In this document: positions 38,729 to 52,900 of the stretch, piece after piece
Layout of the letters: each line of letters starts with the position of its first letter
How positions within the stretch are numbered: position 1 is the first letter of the stretch
Origin: Chrysogorgia sp. JL179-B06
Taxonomy: Eukaryota > Cnidaria > Anthozoa > Scleralcyonacea > Chrysogorgiidae
DNA length: 64,000 bases
Assembly: GCA_035772405.1 (NCBI GenBank)
Contig: JAYKKM010000072.1
Location: 62,001-126,000 of the forward strand
Direction of reading: 5' to 3'
Position numbers and translations under genes: made by a program
Notes under the pieces: model-generated
Told to the model about the DNA's origin: nothing
Databases searched by the model: none
Seen by the model: only the letters and a program-made list of their open reading frames with translations

Positions 38729-40097
38729 ACTGAAACTCACAGTAGCCGGCCTCAATTGAACAACTTATACCCATGCACATCATGCTACTGAAGGACACTT
38801 TACCAGATTAACCAGCTCATTACTTGAAACAATACAAAAACGCAGGAAAACGTTTCCGTGTGTACGGGGTCTGAATCACTTTCACTTGACATAATAATAT
38901 AACAAATGCGTTGTTGTTTACACCGAACTATAGCGAAGGTGCAATCCAGGTTACTTCATAACTGGGATTATTTGGCTCAAATTGTAGTGAAAGTTTTGTT
39001 CCCCAAAATTCAGAATTTGTTTCCCCCTCCACGTTTTCGCAGCTTGCTATATAGTACTGTTGTTGTCAGAATTAACGTTGCTCTGTCCTTACAAACACAA
39101 GACAAGATTCCTACGCACAGCATGGAATGACGTTGATGACTTGTACATCATGGTCATACCGTAACTGTTCCTGTCACCGAGTGTAGTTTTCTAATGTACC
39201 AACTGCTTAGATTCCACGGAGCATAACAGCTTCAACCTCGTTCTTTTGAATTCCACTCAGTTTTACTCATTTTGTTCTTTCAGTGGAGTTAGGAAGAATG
39301 GGGTTGGTGCTGTGTGTGTGTTGGTCTTTATGTATTGACTTTTTGGTTGTTCTTATACATCTATTTTTGATAATATTTTTAATCTATTTAGGTCCTCGAG
39401 TCCCGTTCGCGCTCTTTCCGTTTGGGTATTTTTTTGTAATACATTAATATCTATTATAAAATAACCGGAAGTAAATGAGCGAGTACACGCTATCTGATTG
39501 GTTACTGAGCTCAAAAACCGTGCATTATAACTCAATAAAGCATAAGCTGACGTGATTCCTCGCGTAGATTTTGTCGTTTTGGACGGATTTTAAGTAGTTT
39601 AAATCACAAAAGAAAGTCAAAGAATAGATGGATACAATGCTAATCAAGGTACTAACACAACAGAATGTTTTAACTGCAACGTTGAGTGCATTTTCATCGC
39701 TAAAATCGCCAACGTGTTTTCATCGTAGGCTTCCTAGCAACGCACATAGCAACGTCATTTATAACAGGTAAATCTACATTTTTCATGGCTTTATTGTTAA
39801 TTTAATGGTGTTATTTTTTATAAAAGAAATAAAAAACTTTGTGATATAATGGCACTCGAGAAGCTAGTAAAACACTCGGCTATCGCCTCGTGTTTTACAC
39901 GCATCTCTCGTGCCATTATAACTCGATAATCACACGCGACACGTTTTTTTATTTCTTAAATAAAATCGTTCAAAAAATGTGGACGGAGGAAACAAAAACA
40001 TACGATAAGAATTAATAAATAAATGTATTAACCGAGTGTCTGTGCTAGGAAATGATTTGCCCGAGGTTTTCGTACAGTACTGTGTAAAGGCAAATAT
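38729..40097. other. Gene-free stretch
   Basis: No domain in any frame. Contains an AT-rich region with an 'ataaaataaccggaag' context at 39450 but no recognised repeat. Confidence 0.4.
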
Positions 40098-40105
40098 ACG
40101 GAGCC

Positions 40106-40618
40106 CACTGATCTCGAAAGAAGACTGGATCAAGCAACTATTGTTCAGAAAATGAAGCCGGAAGTCCGCCATTACTGAGGGACCAACTGAGGATCCTGAG
40201 GCTTTTTGTTGGATTATGTGCTCTTAAGTCTTACCATCGACAAAATAAAGTAATTTTACTATAAAGAGGACCAGAAGAGATTTTTCAAATTACTGGGTAA
40301 AACGATTCATGGCCTACCTACAGATTTACTGCAACTTTGGTCCCTTAGTAATGGCCGCCGTCGGCTCTAATTATCCAGTGAGAGAAGCCTAATATGAGAC
40401 GTCAAATTAGATTCAAGATTTTATGCATTTAATGTTAACAAAGAAACTATATTGGCCAGACACTAAACCTATTTCGCGAGCGTCACAGTTTGATTTGCTT
40501 GCAAACTCGGAGCTTCTAATGATCTCTCGTTAATTTACATCATGCAAATATGCAGGCTTCAAATCAGCTCATCAGATACAATGGAAAGCTCAATCCAGTC
40601 CTATTTTTGAGATCAGTA
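40106..40618. mobile_element. hAT-like MITE, copy 1
   Basis: Inverted ends 'cactgatctcgaaagaagac' and '...gatcagta'. Flanked by acggagcc / atggagcc (7 of 8 match), an 8-base duplication as for hAT elements. Interior (ggtcccttagtaatggccgc, gccagacactaaacctattt) is shared with the copies at 47052 and 49016. No transposase. Confidence 0.8.
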
Positions 40619-40660
40619 ATGGAGCCCCATAGGTGTCATTGAAATTCAGGAAGGTACATG

Positions 40661-41594
40661 TCATCGACCTAAATCAGGTGCGCCAACAATCAGTCATCCA
40701 CGTGTCAGCGGTACATTAAATTTCCGGTCGTTTATAGAATAACATGTACGCAACAAGCGCTCTGATTGGTCAATATCTGTGTTTGGATAAGAGTATACAA
40801 ACACAGGAATTTTGCGGTCATGTACTGTACCAAGCAAATCATGCCGGCCCATCATCATTTTTAAACATTTATTAACATTCTAGATATGCACAATAACTAT
40901 AAATAAAATATAGCAATATTCCCTGTTAATTTTAACAAGAATTTGTGAAAATAGGCCAAAAATATATAGGAATTATAAGTATTTAAAGTGGACAAAGCAA
41001 CGCTAAAGCGAACGAGAATTTCCGTATAATTTGTGAGGGCGAAGTTTACCAATATTGAAAGTTTCAATAAAACCCAAAAAGACAACACTTTTATAGATGC
41101 AGTCCACCAAGAGAACATGGAAAAGGTGTAAAATGGTTTCACGAAGAAACCATTCATTTTGTTCCTGTAGCCAACAAAAAATCACCGAACAACACTTCGA
41201 CAGTGAGAGAAAACCACAAAAAAGATTCTGTGTTGTAGAATATGAAGGCTAGGCAAACTCACAACATCATTTTACATCTGCAGCGGCGAGTGTTTTTTAG
41301 CTTTTCTCAAGTCTCGCAACTTCCCGCGTGTTTGGATCACGTTATCCAAACACGGAAACACATTCGGTATTTCTTAAATACATAATAGAACTGCTAATCC
41401 CAAAACAAATTAGATCCTAACCCTAACCCACCGCCTAATGAGTTTTCCAACACCAGCCCCCCGCCTTAAGTGTCTTCCTAACCCTAATCCCCGGCTGTAT
41501 TTTGACGTATTTACCAAAATCTAATAAATCAACAGTTAATGTACCGCTGACACGTGGATGACTGATTGTTGGCGCACCTGATTTAGGTCGATGA
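40661..41594. mobile_element. Non-autonomous element with ~57-bp inverted ends
   Basis: 40661-40717 (tcatcgacctaaatcaggtg...) returns reversed at 41536-41594. The interior has no transposase. Other repeat copies may be nested inside. Confidence 0.65.
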
Positions 41595-41726
41595 TATCTA
41601 GTACTTTTCTGAAATCCACTCCACTTTTTCGATGCTGATATGGAAATCCATTCCACTTTTTGTATTCCGACTTTGTTGTTGACGTTTTTGTTGAGTTTTA
41701 TGTCGACTCTGACTTTTTTGAGCATT

Positions 41727-42298
41727 ATTTTTCTGGCTGTTTATTTTATATTATAATGCTGCTAGTTTTATTGTCCAAAGTGGAATGTATTTTACTACTA
41801 TTTTTCCAACAATATATTCCCACCCTCGGGAGCAATAATTTGAAAGGAGCCAATCTGATAAGATATTGCGAATTCATAGTAGAAACGGACCATGGTTCAT
41901 TACAAATGCTGCATTCTGATTGGCTACTCAACCGTTGTCTATTGGTGATAGACCATGATGGCGAAACGCGCTCAAAACAATGGCAGAAAACTCTCGTTTT
42001 GGGGAGGTTTCAGATGAGTTTCGTACCACGTTCTGTCGTCATCTGTGCATTTATAACTGAACAGACAACGGCAAAATGGAATCTATTTGTCAATTGGATC
42101 GTATACCTACAGTTCAGTCCACGTCATCTAAAAAGAATAATAAAGAATCTGGACATAAAGAGAAGAAATCAAAAAATATCTTCTTATCAGATCAACTCTT
42201 CCCAAATTATTACTCCCGAGGGGATATGGCGGAAAAATACATTCCACCTTGGACATTATAACTAGTAGCGTTATAATGAAATAAACAGCCGGAAAAAT
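41727..42298. mobile_element. MITE with ~65-bp inverted ends
   Basis: Left 'tttctggctgtttatttta' and 'ttgtccaaagtggaatgtat' recur inverted at 42235-42296 ('aataaacagccggaaaaa', 'attccaccttggacattata'). Confidence 0.75.
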
Positions 42299-42454
42299 AC
42301 ATTATGAACGTTGTTTTGTTGAAAGAATATGCTAATAATGCTCAAAAAACTCAAGTCGGAATACAAAACAATTCCTCTCTGTTTCAATGCAACCATGAGG
42401 TGATAAATCAGACATAGTTTGACGCTACTCTGGCTTAAAATGTTTTTTGAACGT

Positions 42455-42770
42455 AACTAAAATAGTTACTGTCCATGACCCAACGTTTCGACACTCCAAC
42501 CATGAGATTGCGTGGGAAAATTCCAAAATTATTACCACTAATCCCCGGACCGTCAGAGACCGTTGGCTGGAGCGCGCACGCTCCATTGAATCGCGATGAC
42601 GGTGGTTTATTACCAGCAGATTATTAGCATCTTGTTAATAGATAACGTCATCATCGGTTCTATGAGGGTATAAATAGGGATCCTAACTTTATAACGATCA
42701 CCCCTGATAAAGACACTAGATTGGAGTGTTGAAACGTTGGGTCATGGCCAGTAACTTTTAAAGTTACGTT
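42455..42770. repeat. MITE-like element with inverted ends
   Basis: 'gtccatgacccaacgtttcg' and 'cactccaa' near 42470 recur inverted as 'ttggagtgttgaaacgttgg' at 42722-42745. Family unknown. Confidence 0.65.
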
Positions 42771-43548
42771 AACTCTTTCCTGTACGGCTGAAAAACATCC
42801 AAAATTGAACTACCTCTTTGTTCTATTGATATCTCAAGAAATATCCATAACTGTTGCGAAACTATACCTTTTCTGAAAGCCCAATAAACCGGCTGTTACC
42901 AATGCTTTTGAAATTTCCGAACAAGACACATTATGTTAATATAAATTAGCATTAATTATTATAAATCAGGTTGAAAAACTCCCATTTTTCTAGAAAAGGC
43001 CATCTTGCATGCGCGCGTAGCATCATGAAAATTCAAAATGCCACCAATCACAGAGTTATTTATGAAATAAAATCAAACTTGGCGTGTGAGTGGATCTCAT
43101 GTCCCTGGCGCTTGTCGTATATCAATTTTTAATCTTGCGTTACCGTGTGCCGTGTTTTTCGATTGACGACTTCTGGGGTCTTCTATGACCCCTTTTGACT
43201 GGGCCGGACAGGAAAGAGTTAAAGTACCTATATCATCATTGGGGATTTTACCCATTCGTAATATTTGGGCCTTCCTGAACAAAATCATAATATATCTTGT
43301 CAGACGAAAAATTCATCTTGACGGAGTTTTTCGCTGTCAAATTTACCGGACGTGACGTCGAATGAGGCAATGCAAATCAGTTTTCTTTTGTTTCTTGCTT
43401 CAAAAATTCCTCATTTGACGTCATATCTGGTAACTTTAACTGCAAAAAAGTCCACGAAGATGAAATTTTCGCCTTAGAAGATATATTACAAATCTTCTTA
43501 GAATGTTCCAATTAGTATGAATATGTAAAGTCCTCGAGGATGACATCG
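42771..43548. other. Gene-free stretch 3' of the LRRK-type gene
   Basis: Beyond the stop at 43549 on the minus strand, so the 3' untranslated region and polyadenylation site should be here; no clear signal was chosen. No other gene seen. Confidence 0.4.
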
Positions 43549-43985
43549 TTAAACTATGTCTGACTGTTTGACCATATAGCTATTTTTGACTATGGTGTTA
43601 CTACACTTTTTACAGGTTTCCCGTTCGTCTGCAAGCCACACAAGTATGCACGACTTATTGCGTTTACCAGGTGAACTTAGTACGCTCGCGCTAGTCCCGT
43701 CCCCAGCTCGACCAGGGCAGATGCTGCGATAGCCTTTCCCACAAGTCAACACAAGCCGGCTGTGTTCCTCCTGACATGATTCCTCGTTGCCTGCACTCCA
43801 CGTCACAGGCAATGTCGTCGTCGTCGTCGTCAATGGCAACAAGCACTCGAGGGACGATTCGTGGCACCGTATGACGGTGTAGACGAGCAACGATAGGCTG
43901 TTGCAGACCAGAAAGCAACCACTGGTGGTGCCGATAAAGAGCTCGCGATTGACAACCAACAGCGAAAGAACTTGGGACTTCGTAA
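43549..43985 (-). CDS. LRRK exon (last): end of WD40 domain and stop
   Basis: Acceptor 'cttccag'. Codes the C-terminal WD40 blade(s), with '[20 protein letters not shown]' early and '[13 protein letters not shown]' later, both typical of the LRRK C-terminal region. Stop at 43549-43551. Phase-1 junction with exon 46229-46940. Confidence 0.85.
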
Positions 43986-46900
43986 CTGGAAGAAAATGTT
44001 ATTGCTGTAAGAACTTGTCCAGGTTGAAATCGCTAACCCTAATCACTCTTCTGTTGTAAGTCATGTGCAATAACTCCGTCTAGGGTCTCGCCTGACTGCC
44101 TGAGGAACTATAAGAACTTGAACTATAGAATAATCTTCGTCAGATGAACGCTAAAGTGATCGCCCACAAAACAAAACCTACAAACCACCGACAACCTACA
44201 AACAACGTCTGATAATATTACTATCTCCTACTGGCACGAATACCTTGACTTAATATTCTTCTTCAAAGCTGTCAATAACCTGGCTAAAATCCATACGAAT
44301 CTCTTACCTACCCACACCAACAAGACCAACAACAAGAACCTGCTCAACACCTGATATTTTCACTTTCGCCCGCGCAAATGTAGAACACTTACGTTCCAGC
44401 GTTCGCTCTTCTCGAGAATGTGCAGGACATGGAATGTTTTACCGCTTCACATGTGTGTAAAGCAAATTACTTTTACAAAATTTAAAAACTACGCTCTTTC
44501 GTATTATATGGTAGCAATGGTTCAGTTATACAACCCTGAAGACCCAAGGTCGTGGAAATCTATTTGTCCAAAATGTAACTCAATCCACTGCTGCAACTAA
44601 CATTAATCCTGCACTATAATTTTATATATTTAAATAAAAAAACAAACAAACGAAAAAGCACTCAGTGACATCAAAATTTGAAGACCTCTGACAAATCGCG
44701 TCTGCTCGAGAAAGACAACATGGCGTCGAAAACTTGGCGTTTTTCTCTGATTTCTACTCGCTATTTCTCGTTAACGAAAGACAACTACGCTATAATATTT
44801 CAGGGTTAAGCTAATTGAGGTAAGGTGTTTCATATGAACACAACTTGTGGAGTTCCCCTTGAAAGGGATATGGCAATATAAATTAACTTTGTCTCATTTG
44901 AAAGAACGCGTGAAATGGTATAACAAGACCTTTTACAATTTTCCCTTATCTTTTTTGGTTTTCGAAATAATTTGACGAAAGACAGCGTGCTGTCCGCCAT
45001 CTTGGAATTATTTTCGATATGCATGTGACGTCATAAGTAGGGAAAAGTGAAATTTTTATCTTGCCAACCTTACGACATTATGAGCCAGAAACTCGATTAT
45101 GTTGCACTATTTCCATTTTCAATTGGCCCACAACATTTTAAAAAGCCTTCCGCAGAAATTCGGTCACCTATGGAGTAGTTTCGTCAGGTTTACCCTGCTT
45201 GTGACGTCACCAATTTTCTAGTTAATTAGGTCAAATATTACAACAAGATGGCGGATTGTAGACTGTCTTTTGTCATAATTATCTGAAATAATTCAAAAAC
45301 CAAGAAAGATACCGAAAAATTGTAAAAGGTCTTCTTATACCATTTTACGAGTTCTTTCAAATGAAACAAAGTTAATTTATATTGCCATATCCTTTAACAA
45401 TGTTGTCAGCAAGGTTGTTCAGAGCCATGATAACAATGCTGTTTCAACATTGTTTAGTCATTAATACTGTTACAACTTGTAACAATATCTGTCTTTTTCT
45501 GTACCTTGAACAACCATTGTTGGTTCATCAATGACGAACAACATTGTTGAAACAATGCTAACATTGTTGAAACAATGCTAAATAACATTGGAATATATAC
45601 ATTTTAACACAAAACCGGGACCAGTTGCGAAAAATGCAACTTCAAGGCCTTCCTGGAATTGAACCCGCGACCCTGCGATGCTAGTGCAGTGCTCTGACCA
45701 CTGCGCTATATAGAAGCCGTTGCCGAGAGCCTAGTCACGAGTTTTGTATATAGGCCATGATAGCCGCATTGTTACAGTATTGTTTAGCAAACATGTTGTA
45801 ACAACTTGTACTAGTCTTAACTGTGTAATGCAGGCAATAATATAAGGAAAAATTATCACAACTACACCTGTAGATCTGGTCTAAATGGCATTTTCTGCAT
45901 TTCGATGTAAAAAATGGCATTTTCTGCATTATATTTTCTGCATTTTCAACTCGAGATTGCCTCGTCAACTTCGACGCAATGTTAATCTCGTTGTTATGTG
46001 TCTATAGTGCAATGTAAATCAACCAAAAGATACATGTGTCAATATTTATCTCAGTGAATACAACTTACTGTTACGCTGACTCCCTGGCCCGGAAATTTGG
46101 TGAGATCCTAAAACGTAAAAGTTGAGAAGATATTGCTCTGTTTATCATTTAGATATCAAATGCGTTTCAAATGGGTTTCAAATGCGTAATCAGTACCCCT
46201 GGCTACGTTTTCTTCATTTCCGGCTTACCTTCAGGACTGGGTCTGTTCTGCGCACAATCAACACTATTCACGACGCGTTTCACGCGCGCGTCATAACGGT
46301 ACACGCTCGTGCCAGGGTACACGGCCACCCACACGGATGACACAAGGGGATCGAGATTCGATAAACTTCCTGAATACGTCTGACACGTCTCCAGCTTCGT
46401 CACCGTCAGGTTATCCAAGCAAGGATTATCCAAGTCACAGTCCTCGGCAGCGAGAAACGTCTTCTCTTGTAATGTCTCTGCATTTAGGACTACGATACGT
46501 CCCTTCTGTTCACCACACCATACTTCGTAACACAACTCAGTGGTGGCTCCATCCGACCTTCCAGTCTCGTTACCACCGCGTATTTCCTTGGGTATTGCCA
46601 CAGCAGCCATACAGTGTATGCTGCGTGTCCCTGGGTATGTTCGTAAGGGGGATAGATCCTTTGGCGAGGTCAAATCACAGCTCTCTTTGAAACGATTGTG
46701 ACTGTAGACGTTGTCAGAGTAGGCCATCACCTGGCCGTTGGAGAGAGCAACCAAGACACAGTTGCATTTCGGTACGTGGATCATACTCAAGATGTACTTG
46801 TCACTGAGCAAGGTGCCTTGGCACAGCTGTTTGTAGGTAATGGCGCAATAGACGTAAATGAAACCATCGTCAGACGCCAACCACACAGTGCTGCCAACGC

Positions 46901-49900
46901 TACACGCCATACGGATGACATTTTTGCCAACCACGAATTCCTAATTGAAAAAAGGAAATCAATCAGCCATTCCAACGCACCGACCGATCAATTGATCGAT
47001 ACAGTACTAAACCAACCAACCAACAAAACCAACCAACCAACTGATCGATACCACTGATCTCTAAATAAAGACTGGATTGAGCTTTCTATTGTATCTGATG
47101 AGCTGATTTTGAAGCCTGCATATTTGCATAATGTAAATTAACGAGAGATCATTAGAAACTCCGAGTTTGCAAGCAAATCAAACTGTGACGCTCGCGAAAT
47201 AGGTTTAGTGTCTGGCCAATTAGTTTCTTTGTTAACATTAAATGCATAAAATCTTGAACCTGATTTGACGTCTCATATCAGGCTTCTCTCACTGGATAAT
47301 TAGAGCCAACTGCGGCCATTACTAAGGGACCAAAGTCGCAGTAAATCGGTAGGTAGGCCATGAATCGTTTTACCCAGTAATTTGAAAAATGTTTTCTGGT
47401 CCTCTTTATAGTAATATTATTTTATTTTGTCGATGGTAAGAGCACACAAACCATCAAAAACCTCATAGGATTCTCAGTTGGTCCCTTAGTAATGACGGAC
47501 TTCCGGCTTCATTTTCTGAACAATAGTTGCTCGATCCAGTCTTTTTTCGAGATCAGTGATCGATACAGTACTTGTATACTAGAAATATATTCCGCAATAA
47601 CCCCCCACCCCCTCTGTTCTATCTCCCCTATTTTCATCCTAACCCCCTGCGGGATTTTCCCCATCCATGGTCCCCAGACCTCGCACGCCGTGCATTTGTA
47701 GATGCACAAATTGCAAAAAGCCGTTTCGTCGCAGATTTTGAACGTTATCTCGGCCAATATTTGATTTCAATTCTGAAAATAGATTTGGAATTACCTATTT
47801 TTAAATACATAACACGCGTTCCTATTATATTGCGCAAATGTGTATACCCTTCGTAAGAACCTGCTTATGTAGTTCGTCAGATCAAAAATCGCCATTGACC
47901 GCTTCGCTTTTTCAAACGGATCAGCCAAAACGACTTTTTGCTCCTCATATTAATTGCGTAATTTTATACGTGATTACGTAATTTAATCGAAGCGAGCGTG
48001 ATTACGTAATTCACTATCCCTAGTTATCCATTGATTACTAATAATTCAGTGGTAAATATAGCTAAAGTAGCCAAAGAAAAGCCTCTGCGGAGGAAAGTGG
48101 TGTTGGAATATATACATTTTAAGACCAAACCGGGACCAGTTGCGAAAAATGCAACTTCAAGGCCTTCCGGCTGGAATTGAACCCGCGACCCTGCGATGCT
48201 AGTGCAGTGACCACTGAGCTACGGAGGCCGTTGCCAAGAGCCTAGTCACGAGTTCTGTATATATAGTGGTGGTAATGCCGGGATAAGATTCTGGGTATAT
48301 TACAAGTAATATTTGCCATTTCACTCGATTAAACTACATGTTCTCAGGATTTATGGTGACGGAAAATTTCGAGTGTTGGAATATATACATTTTAAGACCA
48401 AACCGGCACCACCATATATACAGGACTCGTGACTAGGCTCTCGGCAACGGCCTCCGTAGCTCAGTGGTCAGAGCACTGCACTAGCATCGCAGGGTCGCGG
48501 GTTCAATTCCAGCCGGAAGGCCTTGAAGTTGCATTTTTCGCAACTGTTCCCGGTTTGGTCTTAAAATGTATATATTCCAACACTCGAAATTTTCCTTCAC
48601 CATAAATCCTTAGAACATGTACGGTCGCTTAGCGACCTCGCTCGCGAGAAGATTAAAGTATGACAACATACCTCAGAATGATGATAACGACCATTAATAT
48701 AACACAGAACATCAACAGTCTCCTTATGTTGTCCTTCGTTTATTTTACTGTGAAATAGCCACACCTCTTTGCCAACGCTGAGCTGACCGTCCGCACCATG
48801 ACCTAAACAGCAAGAATTAAACTGAGGAATTATTTACTATAAAAACGTCTGATGAAAATTCAATATGTTTGCAAAACAACCACGGTATGTCCAATGGTTT
48901 ATAAACAACTAATTGACCCAGATATACTACATATTCAAAATATTGTGCAGGAATTCCAATTCCTGCACAATATTTGGACAGTACACCGCAACATTTTAGA
49001 CGCTTGTGTTCATACCACAGATCTCTAAATAAAGACTGGATCGAGCAACTATTGTTCAGAAAACAAAGCCGGAAGTCCGCCATTACTAAGGGACCAACTG
49101 AGAATCCTATGAGGTTTTTTGATGGTTTATGTGCTCTTACCATCGACAAAATAAAATAATATTACTATAAAGAGGACCAGAAAACATTTTTCAAATTACT
49201 GGGTAAAACGATTCATCGCCTTAGTAATGGCCGCCGTTGGCATTACGGCATTAACAAAGAAACTATATTGGCCAGACACTAAACCTATTTTGCTAGCGTC
49301 ACAGTTTGATTTGCTTGCAAACTCGGAGTTTCTAATGATCTCTCGTTAATTTACATTATGCAAATATGCAGGCTTCAAAATCAGCTCATCAGATACAACA
49401 GAAAGCTCAATCCAGTCTTTATTTAGAGATCAGTGGTTCATACCTGTGTAGTCACGTGACCCGGTGGTGATGGACGTGGAAAGATGGAGCATTTCGTCAA
49501 ACGTGAGGACATCGAGGAGCCTCGGGAACTCCGAACTCGTAGAGATGCTATAGATTTGGCTACTCGAGGGGCGTTCGTCTGGATTTTGCGACCAGCACCA
49601 CAACATAAGCTCAATAGCAAATACTGGAGCACGTTTGTCCTATAAGGTATTTGAAAAAAAGAAATGAGAAACCTCGGTCTGTTTGTCTTTCAATCCTTTT
49701 ACAACATCCTAACCAGCTTGAAACAAGAAGTTGAAACAAGAGGCAAAATCGAAGCTAGTGAAGGTCAGCGACATCAACCAGAACTACACAGTTTGCTATT
49801 AAATTTGAGCTTTAAATTTGGCAACAAAAAATACATGTAAGTGCCTTTTCGATCAAAGCACAACCTTTTACAGTTTTGAACTGTTGGCTAGCCGCTCAGC

Positions 49901-52900
49901 CATTTACACACCCACGTTTCTGGATTTGACTAAATTAAGGGAGCTATCATTAATTCCACCCGGGTGGTGGGCAGAAGGAAAACTGAAAATTCTTGTTAAA
50001 GTTTCGTGACCCAACCAAATTTCTCTGGATGGTTTCATGACCCAACTATACATTTTATTTTAGTTTCGTGGCCCAGCACATCTTAAACTTCCATTCATAC
50101 CGACAACACAGCTAGAGTGCTGGGAACTGAGGGTAGTCTTCCATATAGAGCAACGAAAACAATCAACTTTGTTTTCAGCCGGGTTTTCGTGTTCCTGAAC
50201 TCTTAGTCTCGAACAACTGAAATCCAAACTATATATACATGTACATCATTTCTGGGGGCAAGGGGTTCTCAAAAGCGTATATCAATTCCTATGTTATAAA
50301 TATTTGTTTTCTTCGATTACTTTTGATACTAATCAAAAAGGTTTCATGGCGCATCAAAGGTTTTCCAAATGTTTTCGTAGCCCCACCAACTTTTGATTTA
50401 TAGTTTCATGGCCCAGCATTTCTCCCTGGTGGAATTCATGACAGCTCCCTAACAACGAGCCCGAGTTGTCTATGAGCTGATAGTCAACGAGGGCGAGTTG
50501 TCTATTTCTTTAACGCAAAAAAGTCTTATCAGACATTGTTCCAAATTTTCAGATAGTTTTACCTTTTTGTTTGTAGAACTCTCCCCATTCAAAATGTAGA
50601 GCAGCTCGATTTCTTCACTCGTATATAAATTTTAGCGGACGCCATCTTTGGCCTAGATTTCAGGTTTTTCTTGCAGCGTGAATATGTCGTGACTTCTGAT
50701 TGGTCAGGATTGGAATATTCCAGTTATAAGGTTTGTGATTGGATAACACTATTAGTGGTCTATCACAAATAGACCACTAGTATCTTCAGCCAATCAGAAT
50801 GCCGAATTTGTAATAGAACACTAATTGGTTGATACCAATACAGTAGGTGTAAGGGTAATTCAATATCTTCCATGCTTACCTTTGCAGTCAGCGGTGGTCT
50901 TTTGCCTTCAACAATAAGTTGCTTAACTTGGCCAGGTGTGAGGTCGGAGAACGGTTGACTTAGAGTGATCAATTCGTAAATAAACATACCAAATGAAAAC
51001 GAATCAACCTTTAAAAAGGCAAGAACGATCATGAGTTTCTTCTAGAAAAATTTACTATTTGACAAAAATTTCCCAATTCGAACCTTATCAGTGTACGCTT
51101 CCCGACCAGAGTATTTCTCAATCTCCGGGGCCATAAAGCCGGGGGTTCCGCCTAGACCTTTGGCACCGGTGACAACCACTGCTCGGCTAATCCCGTAGTC
51201 AGCGACTTTGACGAGGACTTGCTGGCCGAGCTGTTTCGGGGTAAATGGATCGGGGAATTCCCAGACGAGGATGTTCTCTGACTTGAGGTCTCTGTAGATG
51301 ATGTGACGCTTGTGGAGATACTTGAGAGCGGCAGAGCACTGCAAGAGACGATATCATAAAATTTCAGAGAGCGAGAGAGAGAGAGAAAGAGCGAGAGAGA
51401 GAGAGAGCGAGCGAGCGAAAGAGAGAGAGAAAGAGAGAGAGAGAAAGAGAGCGAAAGAGAGCGAGCGAGCGAAAGAGAGCGAGCGAGCGAAAGAGAGCGA
51501 GCGAGTGAGCGAGCGAAAGAAAGCGAGCGAGCGAAAGAAAGCGAGCGAAAGAAAGCGAGCGAGCGAGCGAGCGAGCGAGCGAAAGAAAGCGAGCGAGCGA
51601 GCGAAAGAGAGCGAAAGAGAGCGAAAGAGAGTGAGCGAGCGAAAGAAAGCGAGCGAAAGAAAGCGAGCGAAAGAAAGCGAGCGAGCGAAAGAAAGCGAGC
51701 GAAAGAAAGCGAGCGAAAGAGAGCGAGAGAGAGAGAGAGAGAGAGAGAAAGAAAGAGAGAGAGAAAGAGAGAGAGAGAAAGAGAGCGAGCGAAAGAGAGC
51801 GAGAGAAAGAGAGCGAGAGAAAGAGAGCGAGAGAAAGAGAGCGAGAGAAAGAGAGCGAGAGAAAGAGAGCGAGAGAAAGAGAGCGAGAGAAAGAGAGCGA
51901 CGGGGGGAGAGAGAGGAGAGCGAGAGAAAGAGAGCGAGAGAAAGAGAGCGAGAGAAAGAGAGCGACGGGGGGAGAGAGAGGAGAGCGAGAGAAAGAGAGC
52001 GAGAGAAAGAGAGCGAGAGAAAGAGAGCGACGGGGGGAGAGAGAGGAGAGCGAGAGAAAGAGAGCGACGGGGGGAGAGAGAGGAGAGCGAGAGAAAGAGA
52101 GCGAGCGAAAGAGAGCGAGAGAAAGAGAGCGAGCGAAAGAGAGCGAGAGAAAGAGAGCGAGCGAAAGAGAGCGAGAGAAAGAGAGAGAGAGAAAGAGAGC
52201 GAGCGAAAGAGAGAGAGAGCGAAAGAGAGCGAGCGAAAGAGAGCGAGCGAGCGAAAGAGAGCGAGAGAAAGAGAGCGAGAGAAAGAGAGCGAGAGAAAGA
52301 GAGCGAGAGAAAGAGAGCGAGAGAAAGAGAGCGAGCGAGAGAAAGAGAGCGAGAGAAAGAGAGCGAGCGAGAGAAAGAGAGCGAGAGAAAGAGAGCGAGA
52401 GAAAGAGAGCGAGCGAGAGAAAGAGAGCGAGCGAGAGAAAGAGAGCGAGCGTGCGAAAGAGAGCGAGAGAAAGAGAGCGAGAGAAAGAGAGCGAAAGAGA
52501 GCGAGAGAAAGAGAGCGAGAGAAAGAGAGCGAGAGAAAGAGAGCGAGAGAAAGAGAGCGAGAGAAAGAGAGCGAGCGAGAGAAAGAGAGCGAGAGAAAGA
52601 GAGAGAGAGAAAGAGAGCGAAAGAGAGAGAGAGAAAGAGAGCGAGCGAAAGAGAGCGAGAGAAAGAGAGCGAGAGAAAGAGAGCGAGCGAGAGAGAAAGA
52701 GAGCGAGAGAAAGAGAGCGTGCGAAAGAGAGCGAGAGAAAGAGAGCGAAAGAGAGAGAGAGAAAGAGAGCGAGAGAAAGAGAGCGAGAGAAAGAGAGCGA
52801 GAGAAAGAGAGCGAGAGAAAGAGAGCGAGAGAAAGAGAGCGAGAGAAAGAGAGCGTGCGAAAGAGAGCGAGAGAAAGAAAGAGAGCGAGAGAAAGAGAGA

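Noticed and set aside
41400..41480. Telomere-like ccctaaccc runs as an interstitial telomere
   Set aside because: Only a few short degenerate repeats; similar bits occur at about 6155 and 62833, so no array.
48449..48522. tRNA-Ala gene
   Set aside because: Head of a dispersed SINE with several copies; the acceptor and anticodon stems carry mismatches and the tail is SINE sequence.
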